From Candidatus Peribacteraceae bacterium (lineage in GTDB: Bacteria > Patescibacteriota > Gracilibacteria > Peribacterales > Peribacteraceae): 54,293 nt of DNA. Positions 15,294 through 24,096 of the stretch are shown here, piece by piece; position 1 is the first letter of the stretch, and each line of letters begins with the position of its first letter. Made by a program: the position numbers and the translations under genes. Where the stretch lies: positions 1 to 54,293 of the forward strand of contig JASMHZ010000004.1 in NCBI GenBank assembly GCA_030750465.1, in the 5' to 3' direction. The notes under the pieces were generated by a model. It had not been told where the DNA came from. It ran no database searches and saw only the letters and a list, made by a program, of their open reading frames with translations.

Positions 15294-16080
15294 AAAAACT
15301 GAAGTAGACGACGGCCCCGATGGCCGCCGTTACTTGTCACGCTTAGCGTGACGCTGAGTACGCGCGAGGCGCACAGGGTAACGGGTCAGGATGCATCTGC
15401 GGCAATCATCGCTTGGAACTGTCCAACGACTTGGCTGAGCGCAGTCGTGCCAGGATCGTGTGCAATCGCTTCCACTACGAGAGTGGGCAATTCGCACGGT
15501 TTCAGCGAGCAGCCGAGCGCGAGCTCGAGTCGGTACTGCGGCATCTGCGCTTGCTCGATCGCTTCAATGACTTTGTTAGGATCATTGATGTCGCTGGGGT
15601 CGAGCCCGCCGTACCGGCTGTTCACTGCGTATCGGTCGGCGGTGACCTTGAGGGTGAGCAGATCCGTTGCCGGAAAGATCTTGTGCCTTTCGGCAACAGG
15701 ATCTTTGAGGCCACATTTCACAGCCAGTGCTACAAAATCTTCGAGCCACGCGAGAAAGTGATCAAGTGAACTTTTCTCGACGGGCTCACGCGCATGGAAT
15801 GGCGATTCCCTGGATGCCTGAAAAATCGGAGCCAAAGTTTGAGTGCCAGGACACCACATGCTTGATTCTAGTGACCAACTTAAAAGTGGCTTTTTTTCTT
15901 CCGCGCCTACAAGCGCGGTTCGAACGGCTAGTAAGCCGTCCTCCTCGCCAGCAACCGCTCTGTCCACCAAGTCGGCGGACACAGGGATCTTGGCGTGTCG
16001 TGGATGCGGATCTTTGGGCATGTCACCCTCCACAGTAAGAGTTAAGAAACACGGTTTTCGGAGCCGTCTACTTCAATTTT
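15294..16080. mobile_element. GC-rich single-gene cassette with terminal inverted repeats
   Basis: The ends AAAACTGAAGTAGACGACGG (15295 onward) and CCGTCTACTTCAATTTT (to 16080) are inverted repeats of about 20 bp with one mismatch and one gap. They enclose a single gene that is richer in G+C than all neighbours and has a strong Shine-Dalgarno sequence unlike the rest of the window. No transposase is present and I see no target-site duplication. It could be a non-autonomous element, or a gene captured between the arms of an intergenic stem-loop. Confidence 0.45.
15386..16021 (-). CDS. Hypothetical protein, compositionally foreign
   Basis: I do not recognise this roughly 211-residue soluble protein. 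It starts MPKDPHPRHAKIPVSADLVDRA and ends in a long helical region (NKVIEAIEQAQMPQYRLELALG and VVGQFQAMIAADAS). The gene is visibly GC-rich (many GCC, CTG, GAG codons), while adjacent genes are A+T-leaning. GGAGG lies five bases before the ATG at 16021, a classical ribosome-binding site that neighbours lack. Together with the flanking inverted repeats this suggests recent acquisition. Confidence 0.6.
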   Translation of the reverse strand: MPKDPHPRHAKIPVSADLVDRAVAGEEDGLLAVRTALVGAEEKKPLLSWSLESSMWCPGTQTLAPIFQASRESPFHAREPVEKSSLDHFLAWLEDFVALAVKCGLKDPVAERHKIFPATDLLTLKVTADRYAVNSRYGGLDPSDINDPNKVIEAIEQAQMPQYRLELALGCSLKPCELPTLVVEAIAHDPGTTALSQVVGQFQAMIAADAS

Positions 16081-16186
16081 CTTGAGTCTTTGGTGAGAAA
16101 GAGCAGAGTTGACATTGTACAGAAATGATATTCTATATCAATGGTTTTTGAAGTATATTGTCTTTACCATTCTTCCTCCTACAAAT

Positions 16187-17689
16187 ATGACCACTTCTGC
16201 CCCTCTCTGGAAATCCAAATGGCTCTTTATTCTTGCTGCAATTGGTGCCGCTGCAGGACTTGGCAACCTTTGGCGTTTCCCATACATGGTGTATGACAAC
16301 GGTGGTGCTGCGTTTATAGTCGCATACTTAGTCTGCTTACTTGTTTTCGTAATTCCTCTTGTAACGCTGGAAACTGCCTGGGGACAGTTGGAAAGAAAAG
16401 AAATAGTCTCTGCGCTTGGCGCAAAGGCCGGGTGGCTTGGAAGATTTTTTGGATGGATGATAGTTCTTACCGTGGCAGGTATTGCCGGTTATTATCTGAC
16501 GGTTATTGGCTGGAGCGTAAATTTCCTTTATCACAGCCCTATGCTTGCTTGGGGAGAGAACGCTCAGGAATTTTTCTTCACTAACATATTAAACTTCCAC
16601 GAAGATCCGTTCTCTTTTGGGGGCTTTTCGACTCCGATTCTCGTAGGTCTTGTGATTTCTTACCTGACCGTTTATTTCTCAATTTTTAAGGGAATAACTT
16701 CTATCAGCCATGTAATCAAATGGACTGTTCCGCTTCCGTTTATTCTCCTTTTAGTTCTATTCTTAAACTCACTTACGCTTCCTGGAAGCACTGAGGGATT
16801 TAAATTTTTGATATTACCTGATTGGAGCAAACTTTCTGATCCTGAAGTTTGGAGAGCGGCGGCAGGACAGTCATTCTTCTCCGCGAACATAGGCTTTGGA
16901 CTGATTATTATGTATGCAGGGTTCAATCATGAGAAAACCAACATTGCCCAAGCGGCATTCATAGTATCCATCGGAAACGTTCTTGTCAGTGTCCTTGCGG
17001 CTCTCGCAATCTTTGGCACTCTTGGATATACGGCAGCTCAGCAGGGAGTAGCACTTACCGAGGTTGTAGCATCCGGTCCGACTCTTGCATTTGTTGCATT
17101 CCCGAATGCACTTTACACATTACCATTCGCGCGCGAGCTTTTTGCAACATTATTCTTCCTGACCGTATTCACACTTGCTATTGATTCGGCGTTTGCAATT
17201 ATTGAAATTGTCGCAACAACAGTCAGAAACGAGTTTAAAGAAATTTATCAAAAGGTTTCACACGAAGTCTTCATGATCATTATGTGCGTGATTCTATTTT
17301 TCTGGTCGCTTGCATTCGCTGGCAGGAACGGATTGCTCAGATTAGATGTATTCGATCATCTTCTAGTTGAACATGTGGTGTTCTGGTTCCTCATCCCTGA
17401 GTTTGTTATTTTGGCTTGGATTACTCCTGTAGATAAGTTGAGGAGATACATAAATCAGGTTTCCAAGATGCATATAGGCAAATGGTTCAATGTCTTGGTA
17501 AAATTCCTGGTTCCGGTTCTTCTTGCGGCAATGTACATTCCCGCAATTGCAGGAGAATTTACCAAGCCTTATGGTGATTATCCGGTTGAGTTCCTAAAAC
17601 AGTGGATGATGTATCCTGCGATTATAATTGTCGTGGCTTCAGCTTTGCTCGCGCTTAGGAGCCATAGGAAGGCTAGGGCGGTAAAATAA
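16187..17689 (+). CDS. Sodium-dependent neurotransmitter/amino-acid symporter (NSS family)
   Basis: The 500-residue integral membrane protein has the LeuT/SNF fold. The first helix carries the family signature AAIGAAAGLGNLWRFPYMVYDNGGAAF with the Na-binding GLGNLWRFP. About eleven further membrane segments follow. It probably imports an amino acid with sodium, relevant to an organism lacking many biosynthetic pathways. The ATG at 16187 (MTTSAPLWKSKWLF) is chosen because TM1 normally begins within a dozen residues of the start; a TTG-initiated extension to 16109 is unlikely. Confidence 0.92.
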   Translation: MTTSAPLWKSKWLFILAAIGAAAGLGNLWRFPYMVYDNGGAAFIVAYLVCLLVFVIPLVTLETAWGQLERKEIVSALGAKAGWLGRFFGWMIVLTVAGIAGYYLTVIGWSVNFLYHSPMLAWGENAQEFFFTNILNFHEDPFSFGGFSTPILVGLVISYLTVYFSIFKGITSISHVIKWTVPLPFILLLVLFLNSLTLPGSTEGFKFLILPDWSKLSDPEVWRAAAGQSFFSANIGFGLIIMYAGFNHEKTNIAQAAFIVSIGNVLVSVLAALAIFGTLGYTAAQQGVALTEVVASGPTLAFVAFPNALYTLPFARELFATLFFLTVFTLAIDSAFAIIEIVATTVRNEFKEIYQKVSHEVFMIIMCVILFFWSLAFAGRNGLLRLDVFDHLLVEHVVFWFLIPEFVILAWITPVDKLRRYINQVSKMHIGKWFNVLVKFLVPVLLAAMYIPAIAGEFTKPYGDYPVEFLKQWMMYPAIIIVVASALLALRSHRKARAVK

Positions 17690-17712
17690 TGGTTTTATCC
17701 TATATTTATATA

Positions 17713-17793
17713 CACCCGCCCCCCAGGCAGGGGTGGGTAAGCGGTACGGTGGGCTGAAATAGGGTTTATGCTCGAGCGGAACAATCACCTGTT
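17713..17793. repeat. Dispersed GC hairpin plus AGCGGAACA element upstream of uvrB
   Basis: CACCCGCCCCCCAGGCAGGGGTGGGTAAG forms a GC hairpin. It is followed by GGGCTGAAATAGGG-TTTATGC...AGCGGAACA. Close copies of the second block occur at 26848-26880 (GGGCTGAAATAGGCTTCATGC then AAAGCGGAACA). Copies of the first block occur at 26713-26740 and 31379-31428. All lie upstream of DNA-metabolism genes (uvrB, recJ, topA). Confidence 0.5.
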
Positions 17794-17845
17794 TTCCAGC
17801 CTAACCATTTGAAAAGGACTTAAACCACGGTACAATGACCCGAAC

Positions 17846-19825
17846 ATGCCTAAGACAACACCATTCAAGCTCGTTTCCGACTTTAAACCTACTGGTGATC
17901 AACCAAAAGCCATCGAACAGCTTATCAAGGGTTTAAATAACGGAGAGCGTCACCAGACATTACTGGGAGCAACTGGTACAGGAAAGACATTTACTATGGC
18001 GAATGTAATTCAGGAAGTTCAACGTCCGACTCTTGTTCTTGTGCACAACAAAACTCTGGCTGCTCAGTTGTGTTCAGAGTTTAACATGTTCTTCCCGAAC
18101 AATGCGATCAGTTACTTCGTTTCGTACTATGATTATTATCAACCCGAAGCATATATGCCCGCGACGGATACTTATATAGAGAAGGATGCATCAATTAACG
18201 AGGAGATAGAAAAGTTCAGGCATGCTGCCACTTACAACCTCCTCACTCGTCGTGATGTTTTGATCGTTGCATCAGTCAGTTGCATCTACGGTCTTGGAAG
18301 CGTCGCTGATTATGAAGCAATGGCAATAACACTCAAGCGTGGTGAAGCAGTACAGCGTGATCAGCTTCTCAGGCGCCTCACGGACATACAATACAAACGC
18401 AGTGGGCTTGAGTTCAAACAAGGAATGTTCCATGTACTTGGTGACACAGTAGAAGTATTTCCTCCCGCTGGCGACACGGTAATAAGAATGGAAATGCCGT
18501 ATGATGAAATAGAAGTAATTCAAGAAGTGGACAGCTTCACCGGCGAACTCATCACCGATCTAAATGAAGTGAATATTTTCCCTGCAGTTCACACGGTTAC
18601 AACACAGGAAAAGATCGACAAAGCATCAGATGAAATCCTCAAAGATCTGGATGTGAGGGAGAAAGAATTGCTTGATGCAGGAGAAAATTCAAAAGCAGAG
18701 CGTCTCCGCCAACGAACTGAATATGATTTGGAAATGCTTAAGGAAACCGGATATTGCTCAGGCATTGAAAACTACAGTCGTTATCTTGCCGGCAACAAGC
18801 CAGGCATGCCTCCATCAACTCTCCTAGATTACTTCCCGGATGACTTCCTTCTATTCGTAGACGAGTCACACATTTCAGTTCCACAAGTTGGAGGAATGTA
18901 TGAAGGAAATTTCAGCCGAAAGAAAACTTTGGTCGACTTCGGTTTTCGCCTTCCCAGTTCGCATGATAATCGTCCGCTTAAGTTCAAAGAATTCGAGGAG
19001 CACATAAAACAAGCAATTTATGTCTCTGCCACTCCCGGCAAATATGAATATGCAAACACTCCGAAAGATTTGATAGCGGAACAGATAATTCGTCCAACAG
19101 GACTTCTGGATCCTGTGATTACAGTAAAGTCTTCCAAAGGACAGATTAACGATGTTATTAAGGAGATTGATGCAACTATTAAGCGAGGCGAGCGCGTACT
19201 TATCACGACGCTTACAAAAAAGATGTCAGAGAAGCTTACAGACTATCTGAAAGAAGCTGACTACAAAGTAAGATACTTACACAGCGATGTGGAAACTTTG
19301 GAAAGGATAGAAATACTCAGGCAACTTAGAACCGGAGAGATCGATATCTTAGTTGGAATTAACTTGCTTCGTGAAGGACTGGATCTGCCCGAAGTCAGTT
19401 TCATTGCAATTTTAGATGCGGACAAACAAGGTTTCCTCCGTTCACGCGATGCATTGATTCAAACAATCGGACGCTGTGCCAGAAATATCAATGGGCATGT
19501 GACTTTATACGGCAGTAAAACTTCGGATGCTATGAAAGCAGCGATTGAGGAAACTGACCGCCGTCGAACAATCCAAGAAGCCTACAACAAGAAGCACAGC
19601 ATCACTCCTCAATCCATTGTAAAAGCCATTCATGATATTGCAGAGGAGAGCCGTAAAGCCGAGCTCAAACGTCCGCGCAGAAGACATGACAAGATTCCAG
19701 CTGACGAGAAGAAGAGACTTATGGAAGAGCTCGAGGAACAAATGGATCTGGCTTCGCAAAACTTAGAGTTCGAGAAGGCTGCTGACCTTAGAGACGAGAT
19801 AGAACTGCTAAGGAGGGGAGAATGA
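17846..19825 (+). CDS. uvrB: Excinuclease ABC subunit B
   Basis: This 659-residue helicase-like component of nucleotide excision repair verifies damage with UvrA and recruits UvrC. Walker A is GATGTGKT (41-48). The DNA-clamping beta-hairpin region YYDYYQPEAYMPATDTYIEKDASIN is present, as are DESH in the Walker B motif (LFVDESHIS), the helicase motif LVGINLLREGLDLPEV, and a C-terminal UVR domain (MDLASQNLEFEKAADLRDEIELL) that binds UvrC. TACAAT ends nine bases before the ATG. uvrA and uvrC are not in the window. Confidence 0.97.
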   Translation: MPKTTPFKLVSDFKPTGDQPKAIEQLIKGLNNGERHQTLLGATGTGKTFTMANVIQEVQRPTLVLVHNKTLAAQLCSEFNMFFPNNAISYFVSYYDYYQPEAYMPATDTYIEKDASINEEIEKFRHAATYNLLTRRDVLIVASVSCIYGLGSVADYEAMAITLKRGEAVQRDQLLRRLTDIQYKRSGLEFKQGMFHVLGDTVEVFPPAGDTVIRMEMPYDEIEVIQEVDSFTGELITDLNEVNIFPAVHTVTTQEKIDKASDEILKDLDVREKELLDAGENSKAERLRQRTEYDLEMLKETGYCSGIENYSRYLAGNKPGMPPSTLLDYFPDDFLLFVDESHISVPQVGGMYEGNFSRKKTLVDFGFRLPSSHDNRPLKFKEFEEHIKQAIYVSATPGKYEYANTPKDLIAEQIIRPTGLLDPVITVKSSKGQINDVIKEIDATIKRGERVLITTLTKKMSEKLTDYLKEADYKVRYLHSDVETLERIEILRQLRTGEIDILVGINLLREGLDLPEVSFIAILDADKQGFLRSRDALIQTIGRCARNINGHVTLYGSKTSDAMKAAIEETDRRRTIQEAYNKKHSITPQSIVKAIHDIAEESRKAELKRPRRRHDKIPADEKKRLMEELEEQMDLASQNLEFEKAADLRDEIELLRRGE

Positions 19826-19876
19826 AATGTCTATTTTTCTTGACTAACTGGTAAATATGGTTAGGATGCTTTTCCT

Positions 19877-20299
19877 ATGCTTAAAATAGCAAATTTAGCT
19901 CTTATTGGAATCTTCTCATTCGCACTATTCGCCTCCTCAGCGTCTGCTTATTTCCGCGCGCCGGATACAATCTCTTATGGTACGCATCCATGGGATGTAC
20001 GCCCCAGAAGGCATTATGAGTATTCGAAAATCGATCCTTACCGCTACAGCAAGGATTACTTCTACATGCATCCAGACAGATCCAAAACACACGCTCTACA
20101 TCCATATCATAGGGACAGATACTACGCTCCTCCCATAGATCCAGAAGTTGCCAGGTATTCGAGCAGAAGGATTTCGGATGTTCAATATTCCGAGGTTCGC
20201 GCTTATGTTCCCAAAGTAGATCGGCTGACTTACTGTGATTCGTATTCATTCCGAAGGCCTAGTTATAGGATTCCTCCTTATCAGTATTTTTGTAGATAA
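19877..20299 (+). CDS. Small secreted Tyr/Arg/His-rich protein
   Basis: The 140-residue protein has a clear signal peptide (MLKIANLALIGIFSFALFASSASA, cleavage likely after ASA). The mature chain is rich in tyrosine, arginine, histidine and proline (YRYSKDYFYMHPDRS, YHRDRYYAPP) and has two cysteines near the end. No family is recognised. A surface-associated or wall-binding role is only a guess. TAGGAT ends nine bases before the ATG. Confidence 0.65.
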   Translation: MLKIANLALIGIFSFALFASSASAYFRAPDTISYGTHPWDVRPRRHYEYSKIDPYRYSKDYFYMHPDRSKTHALHPYHRDRYYAPPIDPEVARYSSRRISDVQYSEVRAYVPKVDRLTYCDSYSFRRPSYRIPPYQYFCR

Positions 20300-20318
20300 C
20301 TGACAACACGCTTCACTC

Positions 20319-20415
20319 TCAACAATCGACAATCAACAATCGACAGTTAATCATTGGCATAGTTGTTGATTGTTGACAGCCCCGCGAATGCGGGACGTGT
20401 TGATTGTCGATTGTT
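20319..20415. repeat. CAATCGACAATCAACA-word inverted repeat between convergent genes
   Basis: The left arm (20319-20346) and right arm (20361-20415) are built from the same word as the element before metK. The right arm carries an inner CCCGCGAATGCGGG hairpin and contributes the stop codon of the galU-like gene (TAA at 20414-20416). Confidence 0.7.
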
Positions 20416-21265
20416 ATTCCCCCCATATCTCCACTGCTCCTCGATACCCCTCCGGTGTCCCGGTATCTATTCTCGTGCCTTTACATTCGTATCCAAAAAT
20501 TGGAACGGATCCTATTTGCGATTTAAGAGCATCAACTAATCGGATTTCTCCCTGCACCAGATCTCGCTTCGCTCGCTCGGTGCAGGGCAAGCCACTAATA
20601 TCCTGAAGAGCATCTAATGTAGATTTGGATATCAGAAACCTTCCGACTACTCCAAGTGTTGATGGAGCCTCCTCGGGCGAAGGTTTTTCTACAAGGTCAT
20701 TTACTTTCTTTAATCTCGAATCACTCTCATGCTCTTCACCAACATCAATAATTCCGTAACGCGGCGCGAGGGAACGATCGATATTTTCGAGTGCAATTAA
20801 TACTCCTTCATCCCCCATCAGTTCATAAGCTTTTTTGAGTTGTGTAAGTCCTCCTTCATCTCCCACAAAAAGATCGTCTCCAAACAAGATTGCAACTGGC
20901 TCACTTTCGACCCAATCAGCTGCTTGCAGTATCGCATGGCCGTCTCCGTGCTGTTCGTCTTGGTAGACTGTTTGAAAATTAACAGAGTCATATCGTTTAA
21001 GGTCTTCCAGACAATTCAATTTGCCTCGTGCCCCAAGCTCAGCTTCTAGCTTCGGGTCATTTTCAAAGTATTCTGATATCAACTCCTTTCCTTTGCTGAT
21101 TACAAAGCAAACATCAGTAATGCCTGCGTCCATGCATTCGCTGACCAAATGGGCAATGATAGGCTGATTGCCAAGAGGAAGGAGTTCCTTTGGGACAGTC
21201 TTGCTCCAAGGCAGGAAACGAGTCCCTAATCCAGCTGCCGGCAATATTGCCTGTTTTAGATTCAT
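20414..21265 (-). CDS. galU: UTP-glucose-1-phosphate uridylyltransferase-like nucleotidyltransferase
   Basis: This 283-residue enzyme of the GalU type would make UDP-glucose for envelope glycans. It shows the signature LPAAGLGTRFLPWSKTVPKELLPLGNQPII, then AILFGDDLF and LVEKPSPEEAPS. The region where GalU usually reads PGAGGEIQLTDA here reads SGLPCTERAKRDLVQGEIRLVDA. The extra residues coincide with a perfect DNA inverted repeat (CCCTGCACC ... GGTGCAGGG, 20550-20587). The start at 21265 is supported by family alignment and by TAGAAT ending seven bases upstream. Specificity for glucose is inferred. Confidence 0.88.
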   Translation of the reverse strand: MNLKQAILPAAGLGTRFLPWSKTVPKELLPLGNQPIIAHLVSECMDAGITDVCFVISKGKELISEYFENDPKLEAELGARGKLNCLEDLKRYDSVNFQTVYQDEQHGDGHAILQAADWVESEPVAILFGDDLFVGDEGGLTQLKKAYELMGDEGVLIALENIDRSLAPRYGIIDVGEEHESDSRLKKVNDLVEKPSPEEAPSTLGVVGRFLISKSTLDALQDISGLPCTERAKRDLVQGEIRLVDALKSQIGSVPIFGYECKGTRIDTGTPEGYRGAVEIWGE

Positions 21266-21364
21266 CAGAGGAATTCTAGGGATATTAAACTGACGTGGAA
21301 ACGAAAATCTTGCGAAAAACTCCAAAATTCTATATAATGATCTGAATCATTCATACAAAAATCC

Positions 21365-21631
21365 ATGTCTCCTCAAGATGAATTAACAAAAGTCCAGAAT
21401 TTATATCTGATGCAGATGGATGTTTGGAAGGTGCTTGATGGCAGAATTAGAAGTCCTCAGAAAGTTGAAGAGGCGCGAAAGTGTATCAGGCAATTTAAAA
21501 AGCTCTTAAAAGAAGTTGATTGGAAATATATGGGCGGGGAGGATGTATACAATGAGCTTAGACAGATGGCGGATGAGGCGGATATGGAGCTGAAAAAAAT
21601 CATTAAAAGAAGGGAAGAGAGAAAGAACTGA
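21365..21631 (+). CDS. Hypothetical small helical protein
   Basis: The 88-residue charged, soluble protein is probably all helical (QDELTKVQNLYLMQMDVWKVL, then KCIRQFKKLLKEVDW and a lysine/arginine-rich end). No family is recognised. A TATAAT lies about 27 bases upstream of the ATG, so it has a short leader. It is divergent from the galU-like gene and convergent with hsp20. Confidence 0.6.
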   Translation: MSPQDELTKVQNLYLMQMDVWKVLDGRIRSPQKVEEARKCIRQFKKLLKEVDWKYMGGEDVYNELRQMADEADMELKKIIKRREERKN

Positions 21632-21746
21632 AGAAAGAGGAAAAGAAAGAAAGAACTAAAAGAAGGATAAAGGAAAAAGATTTTAAATATGAAAGCTTTT
21701 ATTCTTTTAATCTTCCTTCCTTTCTTCCCTTCTTCCTTCCTTTTTT
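21628..21746. repeat. GGAAGGAAG-word inverted repeat
   Basis: The purine-rich left side (GAAGAAAGAGGAAAAGAAAGAAAG...AGAAGGATAAAGG) faces a pyrimidine-rich right side (AATCTTCCTTCCTTTCTTCCCTTCTTCCTTCC). It fills the space between two convergent genes and may terminate both. Confidence 0.6.
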
Positions 21747-22226
21747 CTAAGATCCCTCAATTCTCACAATCTTCACTTTCTCTTCTTTCGGAATAATTAT
21801 TTTGAGTATTGAGTCTTTGCTGAATGTTGCTTTAACTTTCTTCGGATCAATTGTGCATGGCAGAGTGACAGATCTTGCAAACTCTCCCCAGAAGCATTCT
21901 TGAATGTAATACTGATCTTCTGGAATCTCATCGGTTAATTTTCTAGTTCCGCGAATTGTCAAAACTTTTTCATCAACCTCGATATCCAAATCATTTAAGC
22001 TTACTCCGGCAATTGGAGCGCGGACTATGTAGTAGCCATCTTGTTCGTAAATATCAACTGCGATCTGGCCTTTTGCACTTGCTTGTGATGTGCTTCCTTT
22101 AGATTGAGTAGAAGGTTCGGTTTTCTCCTCAACTTCATTAAACCCAAAACCCCCAGATTCTTCCGGTGTGGTTTGAGGAAGATCTTGTCCAAACGAAAAT
22201 ATTCCGTGGAAGGGAGAAGGGTTCAT
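21747..22226 (-). CDS. Hsp20/alpha-crystallin small heat-shock protein
   Basis: The 159-residue protein has a disordered N-terminal arm (about 1-50, rich in S, T, Q, E). It is followed by an alpha-crystallin domain with IAVDIYEQDGYYIVRAPIAGVSLNDLDIEVDEKVLTIRG, an EECFWGEFARSVTLPC-like strand and a terminal LKIIIPK. It would act as an ATP-independent holdase. It has no C-terminal IxI tail beyond IIIPK. TACGAT ends nine bases before the ATG. Confidence 0.9.
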   Translation of the reverse strand: MNPSPFHGIFSFGQDLPQTTPEESGGFGFNEVEEKTEPSTQSKGSTSQASAKGQIAVDIYEQDGYYIVRAPIAGVSLNDLDIEVDEKVLTIRGTRKLTDEIPEDQYYIQECFWGEFARSVTLPCTIDPKKVKATFSKDSILKIIIPKEEKVKIVRIEGS

Positions 22227-22326
22227 GTTCCGGCAATCGTACTACTTTTTGGGTGTGTAATGCAAAAATATGGTGTTGCAAATGTTAGAATTCAATGAAA
22301 TGAATGTTGTGATAAATACGATGTAA

Positions 22327-22455
22327 TTTTCAATTTTCAATTTAGAATTTGCATTCAAGGCCCAATGATCAATTTCCAAACTTCTTTATTGCAGGAATTG
22401 AGCATTGGATTTTGAAAATTGAATGTAAATTGATAATTGCAAATTGAAAATTACT
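22327..22455. repeat. AATTTTCAATTT-word inverted repeat before dedA
   Basis: The left arm GTAATTTTCAATTTTCAATTT...GCATTCAA pairs with the right arm TTGAATGTAAATTG...GCAAATTGAAAATTAC. The right arm ends exactly at the DedA start region. The element occupies the space between divergent hsp20 and dedA. Confidence 0.65.
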
Positions 22456-23070
22456 ATGTTTACCACTAGCATCTCTTCAATGCTTGAATCACTTATCATT
22501 TGGCTAGTCCAAACAATAGGAACGCTCGGTTATCCGGGGATAGTGCTTCTTATGGCTTTGGAAAGTTCATTTTTCCCTTTTCCAAGCGAAGTAGTAATAG
22601 TTCCTGCTGGATATTTGGCACAACAAGGACAGATGCATTTGGGGATGGTTGTAGGAATGGGAATACTAGGTTCACTCATCGGAGCATGGGTTAACTATTA
22701 CATTGCAATAACAATCGGCAGGAAAGCACTTCTAAAATGGGGTAATTGGTTTTTGTTGCCACCAGAAAAGTTCATGAAGGTTGAATCGTATTTAAAAAAA
22801 CATGGAGAGATTGGAACATTTATTGGTCGATTAATTCCAGTCATCAGACAATACATTTCTTTCCCTGCTGGAGTTGCCAAAATGCCCATTGGAAAATTTT
22901 CAGTTTACACAGGATTAGGTGCGGGGCTTTGGGTGACTATTCTTGCCCTTATCGGATACTTTGTTGGAGAGAATGAAGAGGTGGTGGCACAGTGGAGCCA
23001 GACGGCGATGTTCTGGCTAATTGCTGGATGCATTGTTCTTGTTTTGGGTTATTGGAAACTGAGGAAGTGA
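22456..23070 (+). CDS. DedA-family membrane protein
   Basis: The 204-residue integral membrane protein has the DedA/SNARE-associated signature. It shows LESSFFPFPSEVVIVPAGYLAQQG near residues 38-61, and later IGRLIPVIRQYISFPAGVAKM with the conserved R-x3-P and R-x6-G pattern. DedA proteins are flippases or transporters for lipids such as undecaprenyl phosphate, which fits the uppP gene next to it. The ATG at 22456 is used; the upstream TTG lies inside the repeat arm. The stop codon overlaps the next repeat. Confidence 0.92.
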   Translation: MFTTSISSMLESLIIWLVQTIGTLGYPGIVLLMALESSFFPFPSEVVIVPAGYLAQQGQMHLGMVVGMGILGSLIGAWVNYYIAITIGRKALLKWGNWFLLPPEKFMKVESYLKKHGEIGTFIGRLIPVIRQYISFPAGVAKMPIGKFSVYTGLGAGLWVTILALIGYFVGENEEVVAQWSQTAMFWLIAGCIVLVLGYWKLRK

Positions 23071-23140
23071 AAAGTTAAAAGGTAAAAATTAAAAGTTTAT
23101 TTAAAAAAGCACTTTTCACTATTCACTTTTAACTTTTAAC
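23066..23140. repeat. AAAAGTTAAAAG-word inverted repeat between dedA and uppP
   Basis: The left arm 23066-23097 (AGTGAAAAGTTAAAAGGT...) faces the right arm 23110-23140 (CACTTTTCAC ... TTTTAACTTTTAAC). The dedA stop codon lies within the left arm. Confidence 0.6.
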
Positions 23141-23158
23141 TACATATCATTTACTAAG

Positions 23159-23968
23159 ATGACTATTACGCAAGCATTGTTCTTAGGAATAATCCAAGGT
23201 CTAACCGAATTTCTTCCAGTCTCCAGCTCTGGGCACTTGGTTATACTTGAATCATTTCTAAACATTGATATTGGATCGAAGTCTCTTATGGGTTTTGACG
23301 TTATCCTTCATGCGGGAACATTAGTCGGACTATTAATCATTTACGGTGCTGTGTGGTTTAAAATGTTTAGATCATTCTTTAGTACAGATATTCCCTCCTT
23401 GCCGGGAATGACAGGGGAATACCGTACATTATTCCTATCTTTGATGGTGGCGACGATTCCTGCAGTTCTCGTAGGCGTATTGCTAGCTGATTTGATTGTC
23501 GACTCATTTAGATCAACAACAACAGTTGGTATGGGGCTGATAGTTACAGCATTGGTGTTAATATTGGGAGAACGGTGTCCGCAGAAACACCTAACTTCCG
23601 ATTTAGAGCGCCTAAGAGCACTTTGGATAGGTATGGCACAGGCGTGCGCCCTTATACCCGGCTTATCACGCTCAGGACTTACTATGGGAGCAGGAAGGAT
23701 GACGGGAATGTCGCGCAGAAATGCGCTGGACTTCTCTTTTTTGATGGCAGTGCCGGTAATTGCAGGTGCAACCCTTTTAACACTTATTGATTCTTTCGCA
23801 GGAACACTCGAATTACCTGCATTGTCGGCTGTACTCACAGGATTTTTCTCATCTTTGATAGTAAGCGTAGTTTCAATACTCTTTTTACGTGCTTGGATTA
23901 TCAAAAGAAGCTTGAGTTGGTTTGCAGTTTATTTGATTCCGATGGGGTTGTGGTTAATAATTTTTTGA
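23159..23968 (+). CDS. uppP: Undecaprenyl-diphosphatase (BacA/UppP)
   Basis: The 269-residue polytopic membrane enzyme recycles undecaprenyl pyrophosphate for cell-wall and polysaccharide synthesis. It has the N-terminal catalytic motif GLTEFLPVSSSGHLVI (about 15-30) and the C-terminal repeat-half motif PGLSRSGLTMGAGRMTGMSRRNA (about 166-188). TATCAT ends eight bases before the ATG. Together with the upstream DedA gene it forms a lipid-carrier pair. Confidence 0.96.
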   Translation: MTITQALFLGIIQGLTEFLPVSSSGHLVILESFLNIDIGSKSLMGFDVILHAGTLVGLLIIYGAVWFKMFRSFFSTDIPSLPGMTGEYRTLFLSLMVATIPAVLVGVLLADLIVDSFRSTTTVGMGLIVTALVLILGERCPQKHLTSDLERLRALWIGMAQACALIPGLSRSGLTMGAGRMTGMSRRNALDFSFLMAVPVIAGATLLTLIDSFAGTLELPALSAVLTGFFSSLIVSVVSILFLRAWIIKRSLSWFAVYLIPMGLWLIIF

Positions 23969-24096
23969 TCAAACAAAGTTTGTGGTGAGTAATACTTTTG
24001 TACGAAAAGCAACTAACTCAACTTTTTTCTCTTGCTCACCGAGAACTTGCAAGTACAATGCCTCCCACCACTTAGAGATTTTTCCCCCCACCATTC

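Noticed and set aside
23341-23904. 187-codon minus-strand frame opposite uppP
   Set aside because: It is a shadow of the uppP frame, whose catalytic motifs are complete.
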